Part shown: one piece after another, positions 9,484 to 18,169 of the stretch | Position numbering within the stretch: position 1 is the stretch's first letter | Layout: every line of letters begins with the position of its first letter | Assembly (NCBI GenBank): GCA_963784995.1 | Contig: CAWATZ010000013.1 | Span: 434,001-498,000 of the forward strand | DNA length: 64,000 nt | Source of the DNA: CAWATZ01 sp963784995 | Lineage (GTDB): Bacteria; Planctomycetota; Planctomycetia; Gemmatales; Gemmataceae | Direction of reading: 5' to 3' | Position numbers and translations under genes: made by a program | Notes under the pieces: generated by a model | Seen by the model: only the letters and a program-made list of their open reading frames with translations | Told to the model about the DNA's origin: nothing | Databases searched by the model: none

Positions 9484-9580
9484 GGGGCCTGGCTGCGTCT
9501 GCTTGCTTTCTGTGACGATACTGGGTTTTGGCTGCCGCCGCAACGCTCTGCAAGGCAAGCGTCCGGAGGCGGCAACCGCC
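9484..9580 (-). promoter_or_regulatory. repeated leader with sigma70-like promoter, copy 1
   Basis: Minus strand shows TTGCGG (9538-9543), a 17-nt spacer and TATCGT (9515-9520), about 42 nt above the kinase ATG at 9473. The whole 97-bp block recurs at 10761-10858 and 13443-13530, each time just upstream of a start codon on the same strand, and the -35/-10 hexamers are among its best-conserved parts. Confidence 0.6.
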
Positions 9581-9612
9581 TTCAGGTCAGTCAGCGAACC
9601 GCCTCAGGCTTT

Positions 9613-9828
9613 TCAGGGCGTGGCGAGCAACTCCTGCCACGAACTGGCATCAACCGCCCGATCGACAATACGCTCCAGGCGCCTGATGCTGGTGATGCCT
9701 TCGAGGCGTGTCACGGTTGCTTCGTCGGGCTCTCCCAGAGTTTCCGAAGCCACCAGGCGAATGCTCCTTCGAGCCTGAATCCGGCGGCCTTCCATGAAGA
9801 TGGCAAGGACAGAAACGTATTCACGCAT
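9613..9828 (-). pseudogene. stand-alone duplicate of the Rpn C-terminal domain
   Basis: 71 residues matching the last part of the neighbouring Rpn-type protein: ATVTRLEGIT, RLERI-DRA and DASSW are shared, ending ATP against DTP. Similarity begins at the ATG (MREYVSVLAI against MRESDTFLAI) and upstream sequence is unrelated. It may be a dead fragment left by a tandem duplication. It keeps an intact frame and a start codon, so it could also be expressed as a small C-terminal protein; see findings. Confidence 0.7.
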
Positions 9829-9884
9829 GGCTCGCGCTCACGCAATCATCGCCTACCAAGGACGCCCGCCGTCAACGGCGATTC

Positions 9885-10742
9885 TCAAGGCGTGTCGAGC
9901 AAATCCTTCCACGAGCTGGCGTCCGCTGCCCGATCGTGAATGCGTTCGAGGCGCTCGATGTCGGTGATGCCTTCGAGGCGAGTCACGGTTGCCTCATCGG
10001 GCTCTCCCAGCTTCCGCTGCGCCAGGCGGCGAATGTCCCGTCGAGCCTGGATCTCACGGCCCTCATCGAGAATGGCCAGGAAGGTATCGGATTCACGCAT
10101 GGCATGCACTCCCGCAAAGACTTGCTGCGCCTGGTCCCGTTTGAGTCGCAGGCCGGTCAGCACAAAGGCCGCGGTCAGCAACAGTTTCTTCTGGCGCGGC
10201 TCTGTTCCCCGTTCCAGCCGTTCGATCAACCGCTGGGCGATGCCGGTCAGACCCTGTATCAGATCAGCGCCTTCGGGCAAGGCGCCGAGCATGGCCAGCG
10301 GCGCGGCCCCCAGCGGACCCGTCACCAGGGCCTCGGCGGAACGCTTCCAAAGGGGAACGATCTCGAAACCAAAGTCCATCTTACCACGTTCGGGCCGGGC
10401 GGCATCGGCAATGCTCCCCGTCACCTCCGAGTGGGCCGCCTGGGGACGCAACAGCACCAGGATGCTGTGAACCGGCACTCGATACTGCCGATACAGCAAG
10501 CTGTTGTACACCAACACGTCCGCGGCTTTGTCCCTGTCCGCGGCTGCTTGAAAGTCCACGTGGACAATCTCGCGCAAGGGTTTCCCCAGGCCAAAGACGA
10601 GGTCCGCGGCCGTCGTGATCGTGGAGAGGTCCACGTTAAGCGGCCGGGTGTGTTCGGTCGTGGCACGGTCAAACGTCGCGAGGAAGTCAGCGGGGTAGTC
10701 CGCTCCCAGGTCCTTCATCGTCGCATCGTACGGTTTCGGCAT
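9885..10742 (-). CDS. Rpn-family putative nuclease/transposase (PD-(D/E)XK fold)
   Basis: 285 residues. The N-terminal half fits Rpn recombination-promoting nucleases: TAADLVFGLG supplies the first acidic residue and LREIVHVDFQAAADRDKAAD the core strand with D-x-Q in the E-x-Q/K position, followed by RQYRVPVHSILVLLRP. A helical C-terminal domain follows (LKRDQAQQVFAGV to DASSWKDLLDTP). The start at 10742 (MPKPYDATMKDLGADYP) has GGGGGAAGGAG upstream and the repeated leader promoter about 50 nt above. These proteins are DNA nucleases linked to recombination or abortive defence. The shortened copy downstream and a broken copy at 13069-13424 show that the family duplicates locally. Confidence 0.75.
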   Translation of the reverse strand: MPKPYDATMKDLGADYPADFLATFDRATTEHTRPLNVDLSTITTAADLVFGLGKPLREIVHVDFQAAADRDKAADVLVYNSLLYRQYRVPVHSILVLLRPQAAHSEVTGSIADAARPERGKMDFGFEIVPLWKRSAEALVTGPLGAAPLAMLGALPEGADLIQGLTGIAQRLIERLERGTEPRQKKLLLTAAFVLTGLRLKRDQAQQVFAGVHAMRESDTFLAILDEGREIQARRDIRRLAQRKLGEPDEATVTRLEGITDIERLERIHDRAADASSWKDLLDTP

Positions 10743-10760
10743 CCACGACTCCTTCCCCCT

Positions 10761-10858
10761 GGGCCTGGCCTGCGTCTGGTTGCTTTCTCTGACGATACCG
10801 GGGTTTGGCTGCCGCCGCAACGGTCTGCCAGGCAAGCGTCCGGCTGCGGCAACCGCCT
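10761..10858 (-). promoter_or_regulatory. repeated leader with sigma70-like promoter, copy 2
   Basis: Second copy of the leader. TTGCGG at 10815-10820, 17-nt spacer, TATCGT at 10792-10797, about 50 nt above the Rpn start at 10742. Nearly identical to copy 1 over 97 bp. Confidence 0.6.
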
Positions 10859-10934
10859 CGTCCGTCCGGGAGAGCCCTTGCTGCAAGCCAGGGCAGGCTC
10901 CCTGTTTGCTTCCACTCTACCAGCAGCACCTGGC

Positions 10935-11056
10935 TTTGCAGCAGAGCAACGCGCTGCCAATCCGTCCCGGCTGGCCCGGTGAGCCGCTGCCAGCACACCG
11001 ATGCGGCCGTTTGCTGACGGCGGCCGGGGCAAAGGTGACAGCGTTGGTCCCGGGCT
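10935..11056. repeat. dispersed repeat of about 120 bp, copy 2
   Basis: Matches 5193-5313 with scattered substitutions and keeps the same orientation. It ends directly against a palindrome at 11057, which suggests composite insertion. No coding capacity is recognisable in 10859-11122. Confidence 0.8.
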
Positions 11057-11111
11057 GCCGATCCGAGGGACGAATCGGCCTCGCAGAGGCCGGTTCGTCC
11101 CTCGGATCGGC
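11057..11111. repeat. 26-bp inverted repeat with one mismatch, 3-nt loop
   Basis: Arms 11057-11082 and 11086-11111 (arm starts GCCGATCCGAGGGACGAA). It lies 12 bases below the stop of the 11123-11800 gene and may act as its terminator, although no T-tract follows. Confidence 0.75.
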
Positions 11112-11122
11112 AAACGCCAGCC

Positions 11123-11800
11123 CTACTTGGCCTCGACCACGTCCACGACATTGACCTGGACGAACTGCCCGTTGAACGGTTTGGGAGCCGGAGGAACGTC
11201 CGGCACCACCAGTTTCTCGAAATTCGAGATCAAGCGGCCGTTCTGCCCGTCGCCGAAGAAAGTCACCGTGGCTTCGCCATCGATCTCGATGGTTTTGGTG
11301 TAATCGATCTTGAAGATCCGGTGGCCGACCTTGTCCTGACGATTGAGGAAGTAGTGCGAGGACGGAGACGACACGGTGATCTTGTAGATGTTGTAGGTGC
11401 CGTTGTTCGGCTCGCCGCCGACGTAAAAGTAGTCGCCGTCCATCTTGCCGTTCTTGTACATCATCGGCTCGACCACGCCCCGGAAGCGCAAGGTCACTTT
11501 GTAGCGCTTCCCCTTCACTCCTCCAAACTTCTTTTCGGCGGTGAAGTTGTCCGTCTTTTTCGGATCGCCCTTGACCAGGGCCGAGGCACAATCCTGGCCC
11601 GGTTTGGGGTTCTCGGGCATGGCTTCCTTGCAGGGAAACTCGAAGCGGTAGCCATCCAGGGCGGCCGCGAATGGCTTCAGGTCTGCCGCCTTCGGTTCGG
11701 CGCTCGGTTTTTCAGGCCCCCGAGCTGCCAGGCCCCATCCGGCAAGCAGCCCCAGTCCGACCGTCAGCAACAGAGCAAGAAATCGCGTTACCTTGTGCAT
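11123..11800 (-). CDS. secreted hypothetical protein, 225 aa
   Basis: Starts MHKVTRFLALLLTVGLGLLA, a signal peptide followed by an Ala/Pro/Glu linker and a globular domain of about 170 residues with many aromatic and basic residues (KRYKVTLRFRGVVEP, DGDYFYVGGEPNNGTYNIY, TIEIDGEATVTFFGDGQNG). Two cysteines flank PKPGQD and might form a disulfide. Its alternating strands suggest a beta-sandwich, perhaps carbohydrate-binding, but I recognise no family. ATG at 11800 was chosen because the signal peptide begins there. It follows the TIGR02996-WD40 gene by 55 bases on the same strand. Confidence 0.75.
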   Translation of the reverse strand: MHKVTRFLALLLTVGLGLLAGWGLAARGPEKPSAEPKAADLKPFAAALDGYRFEFPCKEAMPENPKPGQDCASALVKGDPKKTDNFTAEKKFGGVKGKRYKVTLRFRGVVEPMMYKNGKMDGDYFYVGGEPNNGTYNIYKITVSSPSSHYFLNRQDKVGHRIFKIDYTKTIEIDGEATVTFFGDGQNGRLISNFEKLVVPDVPPAPKPFNGQFVQVNVVDVVEAK

Positions 11801-11855
11801 TGTCTCATCTCCCAAAAAGGATTGGTGTTGCAACCGGCTCGTTTCCTCTTTCTCC

Positions 11856-13061
11856 TCACACCGGGACCGGCCATACCCAGATCCCGCCCGCGACGTCGGT
11901 AGACAGCAGCCGACCCCCATCGGGCGAGAACGCCAGCCCACCGACGGCACCCTGGTAGCGCTCCACTCCGTTGGGGGCCGGCCAGGTCGCCCGCACCTCG
12001 CACGTATCCGCCCGGAGCAAGACGATGCTCCGATACAACCCCACAGCAAGCCACTGTTCATCGGGGGAGAACGCCAGCGAGAAGGCCGGCCCGCTCAGAT
12101 TCGCCGTCTTCACCGGGTCGGTGCGCCCTTCTCCGAGGTTCCAGACGCGCAGATATGGCTCTCTCCGAAACGTCACCCACAGTCTGTCACCCCTCCCCGG
12201 CAAGGCGAGGGCCGACTGCCCTTCCCCACCGTGGTAATATAACCCTTCGTGGTGGAAAACGTCCGTCTGATCGCCATCCCACACGCGCACGCCACGAAAG
12301 TACACCGCTCCCAACCGTGAGCCGGTGCGCGTGCCGGCCAGCCCATGAATGGCTGACCCTAGCCGCTTCAGCCGTCCTGCTCTCTTGCCCGAAGCCGGAT
12401 CGGTCAATCGGACGGTCCCGTCCGCGCCGGCTGAGGCCAATGGTCCATCTTCCTGGAAACGGACTGCCGAGACGGCCCCCTTGTGCCGCTCGGCACATAG
12501 GATTTCCCGTCCCAATGCCAGTTCCCAAATGCGCACGCTTCCGTCTCCACTCCCAGCCGCCAGCCAATCCTTCGTCGGGTGCAAGGTCGATCCCACCAGA
12601 GATTCAAGCCCGGTTGGGAAGCGGTTCCTCAAGATGAACCGCTCGGCGTCCCAGACCCATACGTGCTGATCCTGACCCGTGGTGTAAATCCAGCGCCCAT
12701 CGTGGCTGCAGGAGGCCCACCAGGCCGACCGGGGCATCCGCATCGTGGGCCCATTGAGCGGAGCAAGGCGCCGGCAATCCTGGCCCGCGAGATGCACGTG
12801 TCCGGCCAAGGCCAGGTCGATCCAGACCAGCCACTCCGGATCGAGTTGTCGTCTTTCTTCGTGCAGGCGCGACAGAACCTGAGTTCGCTGATCGTCAGCC
12901 GGCAAATGCAAGGATTCGGCTTGACGGCGCACGAAGTCGGCCCGGGCATCGCCGTGTTCCTCCAACCAGTCCGCGTAAACCAGCCAGCCGTCCGTGGACG
13001 GATCGGCCACGATGGCCTGCAGAAACCCGGTCTCCTCCTCACTGGCATGCATGCGACTCAA
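11856..13061 (-). CDS. TIGR02996 domain - WD40 repeat protein
   Basis: 401 residues, intact. N-terminal TIGR02996 repeat-companion motif (DPSTDGWLVYADWLEEHGD, about 20-38), typical of Gemmata and myxobacterial genomes, then degenerate WD40 blades: CSHDGRWIYTTGQDQHVWVWD, DGSVRIWELALG, SADGTVR-like ASAGADGTVRLTD, AFSPDEQWLAVG and a final AFSPDGGRLLSTDV...IWVW. It has no signal peptide or membrane helix, so it is cytoplasmic. Probably a protein-interaction scaffold. The blades here are divergent, unlike the near-identical blades of the kinase gene, so this copy is old. Confidence 0.82.
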   Translation of the reverse strand: MSRMHASEEETGFLQAIVADPSTDGWLVYADWLEEHGDARADFVRRQAESLHLPADDQRTQVLSRLHEERRQLDPEWLVWIDLALAGHVHLAGQDCRRLAPLNGPTMRMPRSAWWASCSHDGRWIYTTGQDQHVWVWDAERFILRNRFPTGLESLVGSTLHPTKDWLAAGSGDGSVRIWELALGREILCAERHKGAVSAVRFQEDGPLASAGADGTVRLTDPASGKRAGRLKRLGSAIHGLAGTRTGSRLGAVYFRGVRVWDGDQTDVFHHEGLYYHGGEGQSALALPGRGDRLWVTFRREPYLRVWNLGEGRTDPVKTANLSGPAFSLAFSPDEQWLAVGLYRSIVLLRADTCEVRATWPAPNGVERYQGAVGGLAFSPDGGRLLSTDVAGGIWVWPVPV

Positions 13062-13068
13062 CCCTCGT

Positions 13069-13424
13069 TCACTTACCGGATAGTGCTACCAGGCCGCAGA
13101 CCGTTTGGCCGCCTCCTTCCCGGCGGATGGTGCAGCCTCCATCCGTCGTCCGTCGTTCCGGAGCCGTCGGAAGGGCCCTGGTCTCCTCGGCAGCGCTCGC
13201 CTCCTCCTGAACGAAAAAGGACAAATCCCCGTTGGGCGCTTGCAGGACGGTCGCGGACAGGGCGGTGGGGTACACCGCATTGCCCGTCTGATCGACAATG
13301 GCGCCGTCCCTGCGCTGGCCGTGGGCGAAGACCTGCACCGTCCTGGCGAACAACGGCTCTCCTTGTCCTCCGCTGGGTAGTCCGCTCCCAGGTCCTTCAT
13401 CGTCGCATCGTACGGTTTCGACAT
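13069..13424 (-). pseudogene. broken Rpn-like gene fused to an unrelated 3' segment
   Basis: The first 17 codons (MSKPYDATMKDLGADYP) match the start of the intact Rpn gene at 10742, including its Shine-Dalgarno and leader. After that the similarity stops and another frame takes over, reading EPLFARTVQVFAHGQRRDGA, then ALSATVLQAPNGDLSFFVQE and ending GGQTVCGLVALSGK eight bases before the next gene. The second part is unrecognised. The structure fits a deletion that joined the 5' end of an Rpn copy to the tail of another gene. Confidence 0.65.
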
Positions 13425-13442
13425 CCACGACTCCTTCCCCCT

Positions 13443-13530
13443 GGGCCTGGCCTGCGTCTGCTTGCTTTCTGGGACTGTACGAGTTTTGGCTGCCGCTGCA
13501 ACGGTGTGCAAGACGAGCGTCCGGACGCGG
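13443..13530 (-). promoter_or_regulatory. repeated leader with promoter, copy 3 (diverged)
   Basis: Third copy. TTGCAG at 13496-13501 and TACAGT at 13474-13479 with a 16-nt spacer, above the truncated Rpn start at 13424. More diverged than copies 1 and 2, in line with the decay of the gene it serves. Confidence 0.5.
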
Positions 13531-13556
13531 CCGGGCGGAACTTCTGCCACGTCCGG

Positions 13557-13608
13557 AAAAAGTGACGGCCCCGACCAGTTGGCTTCACGCCTCTGACCGG
13601 GGCCGTCA
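13557..13608 (-). terminator. intrinsic terminator below the zinc-ribbon membrane gene
   Basis: On the minus strand TGACGGCCCCGGTCAG pairs with CTGGTCGGGGCCGTCA across a short loop and is followed by CTTTTT. This is the classical hairpin plus T-tract form, placed 19 bases after the stop at 13627. Confidence 0.8.
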
Positions 13609-13626
13609 TGCGGGATTGTGCGGCCG

Positions 13627-15155
13627 CTACACCTCGTCGCGCTGTTTGAACAGCACGTACCAGCCGAAGCCCAGGGAGCCGACGGCCAGGACCGCAAGCA
13701 AGGTCCAGCGGAGGTTGGACACCCACTCCTGGCTGCCCAGGAACCGTTCCAGGCCCAGGACGATCGGCAACGCCGCCGCCAGGAAGCTGCCCAGCCGGAC
13801 CAGTCCCTCGATCCGCTCGCGGTAGCGGTTCTGCAGGTAGGCGTCCAGTTCCTCCGACTGCTCGTTCACTTCGCGCAGCAACTCCCGCGTCTCGAAGACC
13901 CGCTGCCACTTCTTCCACAGCACCAGGCCGCGCTCCCGATTGGTGATCTGGCTGAACCAGCACTGGTTCTTGAACAGCAGCAGGTCGCGGCGCACGCCGC
14001 GGAGCAGCTTGCGGCTTCTGCTGCTGCCGGTGATCAGCCGGTGAATGTCCGAGAAGCTCTCGAACAGGGTCAGCAGCGTCACCCGCTGCAGGGCCGCCAG
14101 CAGGAAGACGTCGAAGTAGTACGTCCGGTGGTAGCCTCCCAGGAAGCGGGCGTGGAAGCGATCGGTGTTGAAAACGACCAGGCTACCGCCGTCCTTGGAG
14201 AAGCTCTGCCACCGGGCCCGCATCCAATCGCCCGGCTCCGTCTCGACCTCCTCCGCCGGCCGGCTGGTCGAGTCCCGGGTGAAGTTGACGATGGCCGACC
14301 GGCTCAGCAGGGCCCGGCAGCGCCGCTCGTCGGGCAAGGCCGTCTCCCGGTCGATGCAGCTGAACGTATAGACCATCATCCGGTCGTCGTAGCTCGGCTT
14401 GACCGGAAGCGGAACCCCGGCCGTTGTCTCGCTGAACGCGGCCGGCGCCGGCCCCTCGCCGAACTCCCCCAGCAGGTACGGCAGCAGCTCACTCATCCGG
14501 TAGTTCTGCGCGCCCGAGACCAGCTCCGGCAGCTCGAACCCCTGGTACAGAGGCGCAATCGTGCGCAGGTAGCCCAGGGCGTTCATCTGGTCGAAGTAGG
14601 TCGCTCCCTGGGTGCTGTGGCAGAAGTGGAACACCAGGAACCCGACCCGGTAACGGAAGACGATCAGTTCCAGCTTCTCCAGGATCAGGCCGTAGGAGTA
14701 ATCCATTTGCTTCGCCCGGTCGCGAGCCACGAGGGTCAGCTTCAGTCCCTCCGGGCCGGTTTCGCCGAGCCGGGAGAGGTCGAAGAGGAAGCGCCAGCAG
14801 GATCGGGCCGGGCCCTCGGGCTGCAGACCGGGGAACAGGAAGCCGCGTACGTACGGGAGGAAGTACTCGGTCCGATCGACGTCCGAGGCGCAGTCGCGCG
14901 CGAACCGCTGCTCCGTCCAGCGACCCGACCCGGCCAGTCGCAGCCAGGCAGGGAGGCCCGGGGTCTGGGCAAACGAGAACGGCAGGACGCACAGCGAGAA
15001 GTGGCTGGTGAGCCGGAAGGTATCCACCTGCGGCGCCCGGCCGACCCGGGGATCAGAGCCACGCCGCACGAGGGCCGGGCACACTGCCCGGGCAGGTTCC
15101 GCTCGTATTCCAGCCCGCAGACCGGGCACCGCAGGAGGGTCAGCACGCTCGCCAT
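13627..15155 (-). pseudogene. zinc-ribbon and membrane protein, one frameshift
   Basis: Starts MASVLTLLRCPVCGLEYERN with a zinc ribbon (CPVCG...CARPSCG, residues 10-31). Within about 15 codons the frame changes near 15030: restoring one base at CGCCGCAGG joins it to VDTFRLTSHFSLCVLPFSFA. The main body of about 460 residues is soluble and unrecognised, with conserved-looking RDRAKQMDYSYGLILEKLEL and HFCHSTQGATYFDQMNALGY, a coiled coil (TRELLREVNEQSEELDAYL) and two C-terminal membrane helices (SFLAAALPIVLGL, WTLLAVLAVGSLGFGWYV). The C-terminal layout resembles CorA-type membrane anchors. An intrinsic terminator follows it. Function unknown. Confidence 0.7.
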
Positions 15156-15528
15156 GGGATCGATATCCTTGCATCCGGAGAAGAAGGCTGGCCTGGCCAG
15201 GTCCAATGCTCCTGGCACGGTCGGCCTGCCTCCAGTGTCAGGACAGGGGGCGGGCGGGATGGGTTCGTGGTGTGCTTGCCACGTATTGAGGGAACAACCG
15301 ACGCGGTTGGCAATAAGCCGCCCCTGACCGCCGTCCCTGGGTCCGCTCCCACCATCAAAGGGCTGGTAGCCGGTGGCGCCGGACACGGTTCTTGACATCG
15401 TCCCCTCGCGGGCGCATCATGAAGCCAAGGCAGGACCTCCGCGAACACACCCTGGCAGATTCGATCCCGTGGGTGGCAGCCGTGCTGCCGCGCCCAGCTC
15501 ACCTCAAACTCCGTCCAGGTAGGGAGCC
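15156..15528. other. intergenic region between divergent genes
   Basis: 373 bases with no supportable gene. It must hold the promoters of the zinc-ribbon gene (leftward) and of the kinase-WD40 pseudogene (rightward). I see no strong -35/-10 pair, operator or hairpin. GTAGGGAG just before 15529 is the kinase ribosome-binding site. Confidence 0.5.
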
Positions 15529-18156
15529 ATGACCGCCCCCGACTTCCGCTGCCCCTCGTGCCAGACCGTGCTGCCGTTGGCCTCGGCCGCCACTGCCGGC
15601 CAGGCAATCCCCTGTCCGAAGTGCCGGAACCTTTGCCAGCCCGATGCCACGGTCCTGGCGGTCCCCGTGAGCCAGGCCCCCGTCGAGCCTGACGATCTGA
15701 CTGGCGAAACCACGGCCGAAGATCGCGCCGCCGTTGCGCCGCCGGAGCCCGCCAGTGTCCAGGTGCCGGGCTACGAGGTGCTGGAGGAGCTGGGCCGCGG
15801 CGGCATGGGTGTCGTGTATCGCGCCCGCCAGGTGAAGGCCAACCGGGTGGTGGCGCTGAAGATGATCCTGTCCAGCGGCCTCGCGGGCGCCGTGGAACTG
15901 TCGCGGTTCCAGACCGAGGCGGAGGCGCTGGCCCGGTTGCAGCATCCGAACATCGTGCAGATTTACGAGGTCGGCGAGCACGCGGGGCAGCCCTACTTCT
16001 CGCTGGAGTTCTGCGACGGCGGCAGTCTGCACCGCAAGCTCGATCACACCCTGCCGGGCTGATGGCTCGGTCGAAATCCGGCACTTCCCGGACAGGGCGG
16101 GTTTCCAGGTTATCCGCCACTCGGAGCCGGTCACCACACTGGCATTCAGCGCGGACGGTTCCTTGCTGGCGCTGGCCGGCACTCGGGCCCGAGTGTGGGA
16201 CGGCCGCGCCGAGAAGTTCTGCACTCCCGAGTGGAGGCATCCGGGGCCGGTCGTCCACCTCGTTTTCAGCGCCGGCGGCAAGCACCTGGCCACCGCGTGC
16301 CAGGACGGCCAGGCCCGCCTGTTCGCTCTCGCTGGCGAGGCCAAGGCGCCTTTGTTCTCCGCACCGCACCGCCTTCAGGCTTTCTCCAGCCTCCGGGCGG
16401 CCTCCGTGCCGCCGGTGTTCTCGAACCAGGACGGCAGCCTGACGGTGATCCCGACAGCGGAGACGCTGGCCTGTTACAACATCCCCACCGGGACGATGCG
16501 GTGGCGGACCGAACACGGGTTCGCTGCAAAGCCTGGCGGTCAGCCCCAATCAAGCCTTGCTGGCGATCTCGAAGGAGTTTGGGGTCGAGCTGTACGACGC
16601 CCGCAGCGGCTTCCGCTTTGGTCCCATCCTGCCGCACAAGCACTTCGCCCCAGGGCTCGCCTTCACCCGCGATGGCCAGGGGGTGATCACGGCCGCGCTG
16701 GACCGCGTCGCCCGCATCTGGTCCCTTCCCACCCGGAAGCTGCTGGCGCCGGAAGCGCCGCACCAGGACGCCATTCAGGGCCTGGCCATCGCGCGCCAAC
16801 CAGGACCTGTTCGCCGCCGTCCAGTACGACGGCATCGTCCGGCTTTGGCGGCTGGGGGAGGAGGCGGTCCCGCGCCTCCCGCGTCGTTGGTTGGTCGGGC
16901 TGGAAACCGCCGTCTCCCCGAAGGGAAACGTCTTCCTTCCGATCGAGTCGCCCCTGGGCTCCCACGCTTCACCGAACGCCGTTGCCAGGTCCTGCCAGGT
17001 CCGTTCCTTGCTGACCGGCGAAGCGCGTGGCCCGGTGTTGCCGTTGCAAACAACCCTCCGCCACGCGGCCTTCTCCCCGGATGGTCGCGCCCTGGTCACT
17101 GTCAGCGGGGAAGGCGGCGGCGATCTCCGGGCCGCGGCCAACTCCAGGGGGTGGATCGAATGCTGGGATTGGCAGAAGGGCGAGTCGGTGTTCCAGCCGG
17201 TCCAGACCGCCGCCGAACCGCGAGCCATCGCCTTCAGCCCCGACGGCAAGCACCTCGTGGCCGCCTGTGCCGACGGAGCGATCCTGATTCTCGATCCCCG
17301 GACAGGGATGGTGCAGAACCGGCTCGCCCATCCAAATCCCAGGACCTGGTATCTTTACCCCCTGCACCTGGTCTTCCACCCACGGGCGAACTGGTTTGTG
17401 GTCGGAGGGCTGGGGAACCAGACGCAAATCATCGACGCCAGCAGCGGCCGGGTGCTGCACACGCTGCGGATGACCGACTGGATCACGACGGTCGATTTTT
17501 CTCCGGACGGTCGCTGGCTGGCCGCCGGCTCAGCCAACAAGGAGGTCCGTTTCTGGAATGTCCAGACAGGTCAGCAGGACCTGAAACCGTTGGTCCATCC
17601 CGACTGGGTGTTCGAGGCGAACTTCAGCGCGGATGGCCGGTATTTGCTGACTGCCGGCCGCGACGGCATGGCACGCCTGTGGGATTGGCCCAACGCCGCG
17701 CTGCTGCAGACGCTGGAACACCCGGACGAGGTTTACAACGCGCGCTTCTTCCCGGACGGCCGGCATGCCTTCACCCTCTGCCGAGACGGGGCCAGCCGGC
17801 TGTGGGAGTTGCAGACCGGCAGACTGCTTTCGCCCGCGCAATCCCTCGCAACACAGATTCTGCGTGGCGGGCAGCCCCAGTTGACCCAGGACGGCCAGCG
17901 CCTGGCCGTGGGCGCCTTGGCGGTCTTTGACCTGGGACTGGTGTGCCAGGCCAACCCTCAGGGGCTCAGCCAGGACGATCTGCTGCACCTGGGGCAAATC
18001 CTTTCCGGGCAAACAATCGGGCCAGGCGGCCGCCTGATGAACTTGACCAGCCAGGATTGGCTGGATTCCTGGAAGCAATTTCGCCGGGCGCACCCGGATT
18101 ACCCAGGTCTTTCGCTCGCCCCAGCCGAACCAGCACCTCCCGGCGCCAGGGAGTGA
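15529..18156 (+). pseudogene. kinase-WD40 gene with an internal deletion and two further frameshifts
   Basis: N-terminal zinc ribbon (CPSCQTVLP...CPKCRNLC), then the kinase N-lobe (GRGGMGVVYRA, VALKMIL, EYVG-like VGEHAGQPYFSLEFC), which stops at TGA 16060 just after GGSLHRKLDHTLPG. The catalytic HRD loop, DFG, APE and the membrane segment are missing. The next bases read straight into WD40 sequence in another frame (HSEPVTTLAFSADGSLLALA). Further frame changes lie near 16515 and 16795. The last frame (to 18156) holds about six good blades such as DFSPDGRWLAAGSANKEVRFW. The gene cannot give an active kinase. Confidence 0.8.
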
Positions 18157-18169
18157 AGACGCCCCTGGC

